Source of the DNA: Clostridium felsineum DSM 794
Lineage (GTDB): Bacteria; Bacillota; Clostridia; Clostridiales; Clostridiaceae
DNA length: 64,000 bases
Assembly: GCF_002006355.2 (NCBI RefSeq)
Contig: NZ_CP096980.1
Location: forward strand, 4,092,001-4,156,000
Direction: 5' to 3'
Shown here one piece after another: positions 32,548 to 41,117 of the stretch. The stretch's first letter is position 1; each line of letters opens with the position of its first letter. Under the pieces are notes generated by a model that worked only from the letters and a program-made list of their open reading frames with translations, was not told the origin of the DNA and made no database searches. The translations under genes and the position numbers were made by a program.

Positions 32548-33819
32548 TTATTCCATCAATTCTTTAGCACACGCAATATAGTAATGCCTTCCATTTGCAC
32601 TTGTTTCAAGTTTTGATAATTTAATTAACCCTTCAGCTTTTAGTTGTTTTGCAATTTTAATTTCTTTTTCTGCTCCTATTAACAAATCACAAAGTTCAAT
32701 TGCCCATTGCTGATTTCCATTATGTAAAGAATTTTTTATTTCCTTTATTAGCTTTAATTCACTCCCTATTAACTTTAACATTTTCAAAGAATATTCCTTC
32801 GTTGGTAGTTTATTTAGTTTTGTTGGGTTTCCATCAAACCAACCTAAATATCCATTATAAATACTTCTAACAGACCAAGCAACAGTACCATAGTATTCTC
32901 CCAAATATGGCAATCCAGCCAAATTGTCGGGTAACATTATAGTACTTGCTAATTCATCCGCTGTTAATCCCTTATTCATACCTTTAAGAGTTTCTTCTAA
33001 TACATATTCTATAGCATTTCTGAAATTTGTTAATACCTCTTTTACCATATCTCTTCCTATTAATGGTTTTGTGTGCCCTGGTAATACGTATTCAGCTGGA
33101 TACGACAGTATTAAATCAAGTGTGTCAATCCAAGCACTTACATCTCTATATTGACTACCACGAAGTGCATATAAATTAGGCCAACAACTATAATAGTTAT
33201 CACCACAGCAAAGCACTTTGCTATCAGGCAACCAAACAAATATTTGATCGTCAGTTTCTCCTATTGCTGAAACTAGTTCCATATTAATACCATCTATATT
33301 AATATTAACTTTTTCTTCTTTATATATAGTAGTTGATGGAAGAAACGTATATTTACCTTCATTTACAGTAAAACCTTCTCTAATTCCTATTCCTTGAGTA
33401 ACTACTTCTTTATCTAACAGCTTATAACCAAATTGGTAGGATGCACGCTTGTTGAGTATATCCTTCAGCTCATTCGTACGACCAAGCACTGGTTTCTTTG
33501 GCTCAAATTCTATAATTTCATTAACAGTGTCACTGAAAACCGCGGCTCCTCCTCTGTGATCAGGATGCCCATGAGTATAAATAATAGTTTTAACAGACTT
33601 ATCGGTAATATTAGTAATTAGTTGTTTTAATTTTTCAGCTCTTACATCTGTATCAAGAGTATCAACTAAAATTACTGAATTATTTGCTTCTATGATTATT
33701 GAATTGCTATGACCGTATCCAACAACATGATAAATACCCTCTGCAATCTTTATGATTTCTTTAGGATATGCTGCAATAGAAAATTTTTTTAATAGTTCCT
33801 CTCCATTTTGTTTTAACAA
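32548..33819 (-). CDS. MBL-fold hydrolase, alkyl/aryl-sulfatase-like
   Basis: About 423 residues. Metallo-beta-lactamase domain with the zinc motif IYTHGHPDHRGGAAVF (HxHxDH form) and later ligands in SAIGETDDQIFVWLPD, CCGDNYY and VLPGHTKPL, then a helical dimerisation-type domain (YLGWFDGNPTKL). This order resembles SdsA1-type alkylsulfatases but without their C-terminal SCP2-like domain. Substrate unknown. TTG 33819 is preferred because GTGGGG precedes it by 8; GTG 33828 is the alternative. Divergent from the isochorismatase-like gene, with shared regulatory boxes between them. Confidence 0.78.
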   Translation of the reverse strand: MLKQNGEELLKKFSIAAYPKEIIKIAEGIYHVVGYGHSNSIIIEANNSVILVDTLDTDVRAEKLKQLITNITDKSVKTIIYTHGHPDHRGGAAVFSDTVNEIIEFEPKKPVLGRTNELKDILNKRASYQFGYKLLDKEVVTQGIGIREGFTVNEGKYTFLPSTTIYKEEKVNINIDGINMELVSAIGETDDQIFVWLPDSKVLCCGDNYYSCWPNLYALRGSQYRDVSAWIDTLDLILSYPAEYVLPGHTKPLIGRDMVKEVLTNFRNAIEYVLEETLKGMNKGLTADELASTIMLPDNLAGLPYLGEYYGTVAWSVRSIYNGYLGWFDGNPTKLNKLPTKEYSLKMLKLIGSELKLIKEIKNSLHNGNQQWAIELCDLLIGAEKEIKIAKQLKAEGLIKLSKLETSANGRHYYIACAKELME

Positions 33820-33908
33820 CTTTAGCACCCCACTTTATATTCAATTTATCAAATAATAACGTATACCTTTAATTATATGATAGCTTAATATATTATCTTA
33901 ATAAATAA

Positions 33909-33943
33909 GGCACTTTAATATTACCTAGTTACCTTTTTGTAAT
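33909..33943 (+). promoter_or_regulatory. putative HxlR-regulon box 1
   Basis: GGCACTTTAATATTACC followed by TAGTTACCTTTTTGTAAT. The core GTTAC-N6-GTAAT is palindromic. Closely similar sequences lie at 50860-50895 and 55954-55988, the latter just upstream of the HxlR gene, and an inverted copy lies at 33980-34020. Confidence 0.55.
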
Positions 33944-33979
33944 TTATAAAGACCAACTTTTTCATTGAGGAAACAATAA

Positions 33980-34020
33980 TATAAAGTAACCTTTTTATTA
34001 CTAAGTTATATAAAAGTGCC
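33980..34020 (-). promoter_or_regulatory. putative HxlR-regulon box 2 (inverted copy)
   Basis: Read on the minus strand: GGCACTTTTATATAACTTAG, then TAATAAAAAGGTTACTTTAT. Together with box 1 it makes a large inverted arrangement in the MBL/isochorismatase divergent region. A promoter for the plus-strand gene follows at once (TTGACC 34024-34029, 17 bp, TTATAC). Confidence 0.5.
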
Positions 34021-34116
34021 TTATTGACCTATTGATTATACATATCTTATACTACTTACGTAATTTATAAATAAGCTTCACTTTAAAAATTTTTAGAATT
34101 AAAGAGGTGATATAAA

Positions 34117-34716
34117 ATGAAATTTAACACTAGCAAAACAGCTTTATTAATTATTGATTTACAAAATGATAATATATCAAAAGGTGGTAAATTTGAAAAC
34201 TCAGGAGCTGTAGAACATGCAAAACAGCAAAATGTAGTTGACAACATAAAGAAAATTTATAATAAAGCAAAAGTCTTAGGTATACCTGTTTTTCATAATT
34301 ATTTTGTTGTAGAAAAAGAGGCAAAAGGAATTGATAATAATGCCCGAATATTTAAATCAATAGCTGAAACAGGAAGCATAGTTAGAGGAACTTGGGGTGC
34401 AGCACCAGTTCATGGACTAGAACCAAAGGATGGAGACTTTGTCTTAGAAAAAGCTCGAATGAGTGCATTCAATGGTACTCAATTAGATACATTGTTAAGA
34501 GGCTTAGGTATAGAAACAATTATAATAACTGGTGTCTGGACAAATATGGCTGTAGAACATACTTGCAGAGATGGTGCAGATTACGGATACAATGTTATAA
34601 TTGCAACTGACGGAACTTCAACAATTAACGAAGAATGGCAAAATGCCGCTCTAAATTATGCCATGAATAATATAGCAACAAAAATGACTTCAGAAGAAAT
34701 AATTGAAAATATATAA
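34117..34716 (+). CDS. isochorismatase-family protein lacking the catalytic cysteine
   Basis: 199 residues. The family fold is clear: ALLIIDLQNDN with the catalytic Asp, LEKARMSAFNGTQL with the Lys, and IITGVWTNMAVEHTCRDG for the third element. Cysteine hydrolases of this family have TNxCV at that place; here it is TNMAV, so the nucleophile is replaced by Ala, although a Cys follows four residues later. It may be a non-cysteine isochorismatase-like enzyme or inactive. RBS AGAGGTG. Followed after 30 bases by an ABM monooxygenase gene in the same unit. Confidence 0.82.
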   Translation: MKFNTSKTALLIIDLQNDNISKGGKFENSGAVEHAKQQNVVDNIKKIYNKAKVLGIPVFHNYFVVEKEAKGIDNNARIFKSIAETGSIVRGTWGAAPVHGLEPKDGDFVLEKARMSAFNGTQLDTLLRGLGIETIIITGVWTNMAVEHTCRDGADYGYNVIIATDGTSTINEEWQNAALNYAMNNIATKMTSEEIIENI

Positions 34717-34746
34717 TGTTTTTATTATCAAATAGGAGGGTTTTAA

Positions 34747-35034
34747 ATGTTAAAAATAGTTGCAAAATTTGTTATTAATGAAGATAAAGTAAATGAATTT
34801 AAGGAATATGCCGCCAAATTAGCTGCTGAAACTCGAAAAGAAGATGGATGTATTTCATATCAATTACTTCAAAATAATGACAACAGCGAAATGCTCATAT
34901 TTATTGAAGAATGGAAAGATCAAGATGCTATTAATAAGCATAATAATTCGAAACATTTTGTAGAAATACTGCCAAAATTAACAGAAAACTCAAAAAAAGA
35001 GCCTGCTATAACTGTTAACACTGTTGTTATATAA
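34747..35034 (+). CDS. antibiotic biosynthesis monooxygenase (ABM)-domain protein, YgiN-like
   Basis: 95 residues, one ferredoxin-like ABM domain: LKIVAKFVINEDKVNEFKEY, RKEDGCISYQLLQN, FIEEWKDQDAINKHNNSKHF. Such proteins act as cofactor-free quinol or polyketide monooxygenases. RBS AGGAGGG 6 bases ahead of the ATG. Second gene of a unit with the isochorismatase-like protein, suggesting aromatic or quinone chemistry. Confidence 0.88.
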   Translation: MLKIVAKFVINEDKVNEFKEYAAKLAAETRKEDGCISYQLLQNNDNSEMLIFIEEWKDQDAINKHNNSKHFVEILPKLTENSKKEPAITVNTVVI

Positions 35035-35057
35035 TTAACAGCATTTTCTTTCTAATT

Positions 35058-35097
35058 TAAAAATCGGCTTTTAGTTAAATTAAAAGCTGATTTTTAA
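35058..35097. terminator. bidirectional rho-independent terminator
   Basis: AAAAATC-g-GCTTTTA and TAAAAGC-t-GATTTTT arms, loop of about 8 bases, flanked by T and A runs. It separates the convergent ABM and TetR genes. Confidence 0.8.
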
Positions 35098-35106
35098 ATT
35101 AATAAA

Positions 35107-35691
35107 TTAAGCTTCAAATAAAGCAATTATAGAATCTAAATTGGGTTTATTTATTAACCTATCTGGATTTTGAATTATATCCATAAGATATCCTAATAAG
35201 CAATGCCAATAAATATTACCAAATTCATTAGCATCACCTTTTTTAAATTCTCCTACTTTCATACCTTTCTCAAATATTGGACCAAAAAAAGAACTTCCAA
35301 AGTTAAGATTAACTGGATTTTCATATTCACTATCATTAATTTCCCCTCTTACAAATACTGTAATATATACTTGTAATGGTGGTATGTATCCATTCTCATC
35401 TGAAGTTGAAAGAAAACGTAATCCAAATTCTTTAATAGCTTCTTTAGCGCTTGAAATATTATTAATTTCTTCCAAACATTCATTAAGCATATCACTGTAT
35501 GAGAATAAAATTTCTGCTTTGCTTTTAAAATAACGGTATAATAAACCTTTACTAATATCTGCAGCTTCTGCTATATCTGTAATTTTTGTATTCTTATATC
35601 CTTTTTCGAAAAATAAACTTAGTGCAACTGATAAGATTTGTGTTCTTCTTTTTAACTCTATTTCCTTTTGTTTTTTTTCAGACATTGACAT
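35107..35691 (-). CDS. TetR-family regulator
   Basis: 194 residues. N-terminal HTH at about 12-58 (ILSVALSLFFEKGYKNTKIT, then AADISKGLLYRYFKSKAEIL), C-terminal ligand domain without recognisable specificity. RBS AGGGTG. It is divergent from the flavin oxidoreductase gene, and the 193-base gap holds a 58-bp palindrome made of two TTGACT-type operators, so it almost certainly represses that reductase and itself. Confidence 0.9.
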   Translation of the reverse strand: MSMSEKKQKEIELKRRTQILSVALSLFFEKGYKNTKITDIAEAADISKGLLYRYFKSKAEILFSYSDMLNECLEEINNISSAKEAIKEFGLRFLSTSDENGYIPPLQVYITVFVRGEINDSEYENPVNLNFGSSFFGPIFEKGMKVGEFKKGDANEFGNIYWHCLLGYLMDIIQNPDRLINKPNLDSIIALFEA

Positions 35692-35775
35692 TTTATATCA
35701 CCCTAATTTGTTTATATATTATTTATAGTACACTATTTACTTTAAAAAATAAAGATTGACAGTTATAACTATCGC

Positions 35776-35833
35776 TATAGCGCACAATTGACTCATAAGT
35801 CAATATTAACTTATGAGTCAATTGTGCGCTATA
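35776..35833. promoter_or_regulatory. 58-bp palindrome with two tandem TetR-type operators
   Basis: Perfect 25-base arms (35776-35800 and 35809-35833) flank CAATATTA. Each half holds a smaller dyad: TTGACTCATAAGTCAA (35788-35803) and TTAACTTATGAGTCAA (35807-35822). The outer end of the right arm is part of a TATAAT -10 box (35830-35835) for the plus-strand gene; a TTGACT -35 for tetR lies in the centre on the minus strand. Confidence 0.75.
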
Positions 35834-35884
35834 ATTTAATTGTTAAGTTTTTAACATCAATAATTATTATGGAGGTATACTTTT

Positions 35885-37802
35885 ATGTTAGATTATCTTT
35901 TCAGCCCATACACAATCAGAGGTAAAAGCATAAAAAATCGTCTTGTTGTTCCTGCTATGGTAACAAATTATTGCGAATCAGATGGTACTGCAACTGAGAG
36001 ATTTATTGCTTATCATGAAGCAAAGGCAAAAGGCGGTTTTGGTCTTATTATCACTGAAGATTATGCCATTGATCCTCTTGGCCGTGGCTTTCAACATGTA
36101 GCAGGTCTTTGGAATGATGAACAAATTAAAAGTCATAGTGAATTACCAAAAAGAGTACATAAATATGGTGCTACTATACTTGCACAAATATATCATGCTG
36201 GAAGACAAACAGATCGTGGTGCAATTAATTCAGCTCCATATTCAGCTAGCACAATCCCATCACCTTTTGGTACTGACATTCCTAAAGAATTAACAACTGA
36301 AGAAGTCAAAGAAATGATAAGTAAATATGGTGATACTGCATTACGTGCTAAAAAAATGTGGTTTTGATGGTGTAGAAATTCATGGTGGTCATGGTTACCT
36401 TATTACTCAATTTCTTTCACCCTTCTCAAACAAACGTGTAGATGAATATGGTGGAAGTTTCTTTAATCGCGCACGTTTTGCACTTGAAATCATTAACGAT
36501 ATTAGAAAAAAATGCGGCAATGACTTTATTGTTGGTATACGTATTTCTGCTGATGAAATGGTTGAAGGTGGACTTACAATCGAAGATAGTAAATCAATCG
36601 TTCCTTACTTTGAAGAAGCAGGCGTAGACCTTATCAACGTTTCTGTGGGAAACTATTTATCTATAGATTTAAACGTAGCCTCTTCTTATGTGAATCACGG
36701 ATGGTTTGTTAATATGGCAAAAGAAATTAAAGATGTTTGCAATATTCCTGTAATTGCTGTTTCTAGAATTAACGACCCAATATTAGCAAATAATATTATT
36801 CGTTCTGGTAAAGCTGATTTTACCGCTATGGGACGTGCTTCCTTAGCTGATCCAGATATGTCAAACAAAGCAAAGGAAGGTAAATTTGATAAAATTCGCC
36901 GCTGTATTGGCTGTAATCATGGATGTTTAGGAAGTTTGTTTAAAGATCAGGATGTTAAATGTGTTTTAAATCCTACATTAGGTAAAGAATTAACTTCTGT
37001 AATTGAACCTACAAAAATCCCCAAAAATGTTGCTATAATTGGTGCTGGTCCCGCTGGACTAGAGGCTGCTATGAGTGCAAAAAAAGCTGGTCATAACGTA
37101 ACTGTATACGAAAAAGGAAATCATGCAGGCGGACAATTTTATTTAGCTGCTATGCCACCATGTAAAGGTGAAATTACTGATTTCATTGTATGGCAAACTA
37201 ACCAATGTAAAAAATTAAATATTCCAATTAAATATAATACTGAAGTCACTATTGAATTTATGAAAAAAGAGAAACCAGATGTAATTATTTTAGCTACAGG
37301 TGCTTCTCCATTCAAACCACCTATTAAAGGAATTGAAAATAGTAACGTTGTACTTGCTAATGATATTCTTGATGGTAAGGTATTTCCTGGTTCAAAATGT
37401 GTAGTAATTGGTGGTGGTCAAGTTGGAGCTGAAACAGCAAACTTTCTAGGTCAACAACTTAGAGATGTTTCTGTACTTGAAATGGGTCCTAAAATTGCTC
37501 CTGAAGAAGCTATAGGACCTAGATGGCAATTAATCCATGATTTAGAAACCCGTGAGGTGAAATTATATACAAGTATAAAAGTAACAGAAATTACCAAAAA
37601 TTCTGTTAAAGCTGTAGGAAACACTGAAATAAAATTTCCTGCCGACACAGTTGTTATTGCTACTGGTTCTAGACCTGTAAATGAATTAAAAGATAAATTA
37701 GTTAATGCTGGCTTTGATGTTAAAGTAATTGGTGATGCAAACAAAGTTGGGCTTGTTATGGATGCAACATCTCAAGGCTTTGAGGCTGGTAGATTTATTT
37801 AA
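35885..37802 (+). pseudogene. frameshifted NADH:flavin oxidoreductase (2-enoate/2,4-dienoyl-CoA reductase type)
   Basis: Two frames together encode one ~640-residue enzyme. Part 1 (35885-36367) gives the N-terminal half of an FMN barrel. Part 2, from about 36345, continues with CGFDGVEIHGGHGYLITQFL, the Fe-S cysteines CIGCNHGCLG with a further Cys in VKCVLNP, and the FAD/NAD motifs AIIGAGPAGLEAAMSA and VVIGGGQVGAETANFL. The break lies in a run of seven A at 36350-36356; six would restore the frame. It could be a real mutation, a phase-variable tract, or a sequencing error. RBS GGAGG. Regulated by the divergent TetR. Confidence 0.85.
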
Positions 37803-37829
37803 CTAAAAAAATATATCTTATATAAGACT

Positions 37830-37885
37830 TATGAGGCTGTTGCATAATATTTATTATTGGAACAGCCTCATATATTCTATTTCTT
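37830..37885 (+). terminator. rho-independent terminator after the flavin reductase
   Basis: TATGAGGCTGTT / AACAGCCTCATA, 12-bp stem with a 19-base loop, followed by a T-rich stretch. It can also end the minus-strand esterase remnant. Confidence 0.65.
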
Positions 37886-37912
37886 TATTATAAACAACTA
37901 TTCTCAAGTAAT

Positions 37913-38245
37913 TTATATTCCAAGTACACTTTTATAATATCCCTCCCAAAAATGCATCTTTTCTTTGCTAAATGTTATAGTAGATATTGAATCCCCAAAA
38001 TTTATGAAAGACATACTTCCATCATACGATTCCCATTTATTAAGATTATTACTATTTGGATTTCCAATTTTAGCAAAATTAATTAAGTAATCTGACATTT
38101 TATTCCATAATTCATAATCGTCTTGTTTCCAATATGACTTCCTATATATTGAAAAATGATTTAAAAAATAAGGCGGATTAAACCCTTCATTTTGGACAAA
38201 GCCTAATAAATTCTTTAATTTTCTTAGATTTAGACCCTCATCTTA
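37913..38245 (-). pseudogene. C-terminal remnant of a type B carboxylesterase
   Basis: An open frame of about 110 codons runs from the IS3 end to the stop at 37913 without a usable start. It contains FNPPYFLNHFSIYRKSYW and MSDYLINFAKIGNPNS with NKWESYDG, the conserved C-terminal pattern of para-nitrobenzyl-type carboxylesterases. The front of the gene, including the catalytic Ser, is missing; the transposase stop codon lies in the first codons of this frame, so the IS3 insertion removed or displaced it. Confidence 0.7.
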
Positions 38246-39190
38246 ATATTAGTTTGTTTTTCTCCAAAATAAAGATTATAAAACTCATTTGGTGACATAA
38301 ATTTCAAACTTGAATGAAGACGCCTATTGTTATAAAATTCCATGAATTCGTTTACTGTTTCATATGCTTCTGCATAAGTTTGAAATTCATTGATTTTCAA
38401 ACATTCATCTTCAAGAATTCTATGAAATGATTCTACATGTGCATTTTTATTGGGTGTTTTTACAGGTATTCTTTCATGCTCTACCTTGATTTCATCACAG
38501 CATTTACTAAACTTATAGCTTACAAATTGTGGACCATTATCTGTTCGTATTATAGGTTTTTCTGCTTCTTCTTCAAATAAATTTCTTTTTATTAAACACT
38601 GTCTTAATAAGGCTGCTGCATCTTTAGCTTCACAGTGTAAGCCTATATAATAGCCAACAATACATCTGTCAAAAATATCAATTAAGTTTAGCAGATAAAA
38701 AAATTTATCCTCACCATGAATATACCCATATTTTATATCCATTTCCCAGAGCTGATTTGAAGCGGATATAATTCTATTAATTGCAATAGTTCTTTTTATT
38801 TTAGGCTTAATTACCCTTTGATTTTTAAGTATATTAAGTTCTTTACAGAGTCTATAAATCTTCTTATGATTAATTATAAGATTATAGTATTTTCTTAAAT
38901 GATAGGTTATTTTTCTATAACCATAATTAATGGCATCGCCATTAATTGATTCCATTATAAATTCTTTAATTTGTCCATCACATATTATTTTATTTTCTTT
39001 ATTTATGCTATATCCCTTAGGTTTTCCACCTTTAGGTTTTATCTTTTCTTTTCCTTCTACACTTAAATTATAATAATATGTTGATTTACCAAGCTTAACT
39101 ATTTTTAGTACAAAGGATACACTATAGCCTTGATTAATATATTTTTTAGCTATTTCTACTTTATCTTTAATTGAGGGTTTGATTTTTTTA
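38230..39190 (-). CDS. IS3-family transposase OrfB (reached by -1 frameshift)
   Basis: From the first ATG at 38955 the protein has 241 residues, but the same frame is open back to about 39190 and encodes normal OrfB sequence there (KYINQGYSVSFVLKIVKLGK, STYYYN). The DDE residues are in WEMDIKYGYIHGEDKFFYLL, IIRTDNGPQFVSYKF and the Glu of NAHVESFHRILEDE. Production as an OrfAB fusion by a -1 slip at the A7 run (39189-39183) is the known mechanism in this family. Confidence 0.85.
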
Positions 39191-39473
39191 TTAAGTCTTT
39201 AAGAATTGCAATTTCCAAATCTTTTTCACCTAAAAGTTTTTTTAGATGATCATTCTCTTTTGTTACTTCTGTAATTTCGCCTTCAAGTTCTTTTTTTCCC
39301 TCAACTAAAGTTTTTCTACCTGGTTTTAGTTTTATTTCATTTTTATTCTTAGATTCTTTTATCCATGTAAATATTGTTGATTTTGATATTCCATGTTTCC
39401 TTGATACCAACGAAACATTTCCTACTTCCTGTACTTCTCTTAATATTTCTTCCTTTTTTGCAATTTTTTTAGT
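39156..39473 (-). CDS. IS3-family OrfA (HTH protein), start codon unclear
   Basis: Homeodomain-like HTH (EEILREVQEVGNVSLVSRKH, GISKSTIFTWIKESK) and a leucine-rich coiled coil (VTKENDHLKKLLGEKDLEIA). The frame is open back to a stop at 39476, but no ATG, GTG or TTG lies in the first 20 codons; an ATT at about 39464 stands where a start would be expected. The 84-residue ATG-type start at 39410 cuts into the HTH. The element may be losing activity. Confidence 0.65.
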   Translation of the reverse strand, partial: TKKIAKKEEILREVQEVGNVSLVSRKHGISKSTIFTWIKESKNKNEIKLKPGRKTLVEGKKELEGEITEVTKENDHLKKLLGEKDLEIAILKDLIKKSNPQLKIK

Positions 39474-39489
39474 TTAAACCATAAGCTTA

Positions 39490-39538
39490 TTGAAAAAAAT
39501 CCTATTGAAAAACAATGATTTTTTTCAATAGGATTTTA
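39490..39538 (-). terminator. rho-independent terminator after the flavodoxin-like gene
   Basis: AAAATCCTATTGAAAAA and TTTTTCAATAGGATTTT arms form a 17-bp stem with a short loop, then T-rich sequence on the minus strand, 20 bases past the stop codon at 39557. Confidence 0.8.
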
Positions 39539-39556
39539 ATTACACAATTTAATATT

Positions 39557-40186
39557 TTATTTAATAAAATTAGTACGAACTATCTTTTCACTTATAGGAT
39601 AATCTATTCCATTCTTTTTGCCAGATTCAATTAGCTTTAATAACCATGCCATATTTGTTCCTAGTGTTCTCATTATTTGCATACCCTCTTCATCTTTCCT
39701 TACATCTTCTGGAGTAAAACCATGCACCATATTCCAGTATGTAGATGGTACCATAATCATTCTTGAATGTCCTATATATTTATTCAATTGATCATAAGCA
39801 GCAGTGGTACCTGCTCTTCTTGCAGATACAATGCTTGCTGCTGGTTTGTATGCAAAGTTAGAACTAGCTGCAAAATTCACTCTATCTAGAAGAGAAATCA
39901 TAGAGCCAGCTGCTGAAGCAAAGTAAACAGGTGATCCAAAAATAAAACCATCTGCCTCTTTTGCCTTTTGTATTATTTCATTTACGGGATCATCATTAAA
40001 AATGCATAAATGCTTATTAGATTCTTGACACTTTCCACATCCAATACAACCTCTAATTGGTTTATTACCAATATAATATATTTCAGTATCTATTTTTTCA
40101 TTTTCTAATTGTTTAGCCACCTCACTTAAAGCAGTATACGTACATCCGCTTTTATGTGGGCTACCATTAATCAACAATACTTTCAT
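39557..40186 (-). CDS. flavodoxin-fold NADPH-dependent FMN reductase/iron-sulfur flavoprotein-like
   Basis: 209 residues. FMN phosphate loop LLINGSPHKSGCTYTAL, a cysteine cluster CIGCGKCQESNKHLC typical of iron-sulfur flavoproteins, and GFIFGSPVYFASAAGSMISL. It is thought to reduce FMN-bound or quinone-like substrates with electrons from ferredoxin or NAD(P)H. RBS GAGGAGA. About three quarters identical to the paralogue at 42414-43040. Downstream of the PPC gene by 12 bases, so co-transcribed with it. Confidence 0.85.
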   Translation of the reverse strand: MKVLLINGSPHKSGCTYTALSEVAKQLENEKIDTEIYYIGNKPIRGCIGCGKCQESNKHLCIFNDDPVNEIIQKAKEADGFIFGSPVYFASAAGSMISLLDRVNFAASSNFAYKPAASIVSARRAGTTAAYDQLNKYIGHSRMIMVPSTYWNMVHGFTPEDVRKDEEGMQIMRTLGTNMAWLLKLIESGKKNGIDYPISEKIVRTNFIK

Positions 40187-40198
40187 TATTCCATCTCC

Positions 40199-40633
40199 TC
40201 AAAATTTCCACACACCAATACCTGTTTTTTTATCTATCATTCTTCCTATCAATCCTCTAGCAGGCATTATTGAAATTTCACCAGTATAGCTAATTACTGC
40301 CTTTGTTAAATGCCCAGCTAGCACAACTGGCTTTCCGGCTTCATCAAGATATGAAAAGACTGCATGGCTATGCAAAAACGGTTGACCATTATCATCTAAA
40401 GTAATATTTCCCATCAATGACACCATTTCAAGCATTCCTGATATTGTATGGTCTGCAAAATCATCAACATCTGGCAAATACGTAGAAACTGTAGCTATAC
40501 CACAAGCTCCTATTCCTTGAAACTGTCCTGTCATGATATTTTCTTTTTTGCAAACTTCAATTATATTACTAATTACATCTTCATCTTTATCAATTCTGAC
40601 ATAAATATTTTCACCTATTTTTCTATAATCCAT
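40199..40633 (-). CDS. PPC (DUF296) domain protein
   Basis: 144 residues covering one PPC/DUF296 domain: YVRIDKDEDVISNIIEVCKK, GQFQGIGACGIATVSTY, and PFLHSHAVFSY with a His motif. In bacteria these are small trimeric proteins that may bind DNA or metal; function unknown. ATG 40633 (GGAT ahead) is slightly preferred to ATG 40648. Precedes the flavodoxin-like gene in one unit. Confidence 0.8.
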   Translation of the reverse strand: MDYRKIGENIYVRIDKDEDVISNIIEVCKKENIMTGQFQGIGACGIATVSTYLPDVDDFADHTISGMLEMVSLMGNITLDDNGQPFLHSHAVFSYLDEAGKPVVLAGHLTKAVISYTGEISIMPARGLIGRMIDKKTGIGVWKF

Positions 40634-40703
40634 TTTTATCGCATCCAAACATTTTTTTATTTATAAATAATATATAGAATTTAATTTTAGATATAAATCA
40701 CTT

Positions 40704-41018
40704 CTAGTACAAATCACTATTTATCCAAAATGTAATTTCTTTTAGCATTTTTTCATTACGACGAAAATACGTATATTGATCAATTTTACGTGATTCTACT
40801 AATCCAGCATCCTCTAAGATTGACATAAACTTTGAAGTTGTTGATTGAGAGAGTCCCGTACGTTTCTTAATGCTACGTACACATACACCGCCTTGAAAAT
40901 CCTTCATTACTCCAGCATGCAATTGCTGCTCAAAATTGGCTGCTGGATCCTTAAGCCAAAGTAAAATATTAAGACGTGTATCATTGCTAAGCGCTTTAAA
41001 AATCTTTACTTGATCCAT
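40704..41018 (-). CDS. ArsR-family regulator
   Basis: 104 residues: KIFKALSNDTRLNILLWLKD, then the HTH CVRSIKKRTGLSQSTTSKFM and wing GLVESRKIDQYTYFRRNE. There is no obvious metal-binding CxCxxC box, so it may respond to an organic or redox signal. It lies between the PPC-flavodoxin unit and a radical SAM gene, and may control either. Its weak RBS (AGGT) lies 7 bases before the ATG. Confidence 0.88.
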   Translation of the reverse strand: MDQVKIFKALSNDTRLNILLWLKDPAANFEQQLHAGVMKDFQGGVCVRSIKKRTGLSQSTTSKFMSILEDAGLVESRKIDQYTYFRRNEKMLKEITFWINSDLY

Positions 41019-41117
41019 TATTTACCTCACTATTATATTTTTTATTATATTTTAACTCATATCACTAAACGTCGCAAACAAGTTATATAATAAAGCGTGA
41101 AATAAATATAATTTACT

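Larger units (their letters stand above)
38225..39480 (-). mobile_element. IS3-family insertion sequence
   Basis: An overlapping orfA/orfB pair on the minus strand with a seven-A slippery run in the overlap, as in IS3-family elements. The left end truncates a carboxylesterase gene. The right end lies before the terminator of the flavodoxin gene. I could not define exact terminal repeats, so the limits are approximate. Confidence 0.7.

Noticed and set aside
37830..37872. GAGGCTGTTGCA word resembling the IS1182 terminal repeat
   Set aside because: It is one arm of an ordinary terminator hairpin; no second end or transposase fragment is associated with it.
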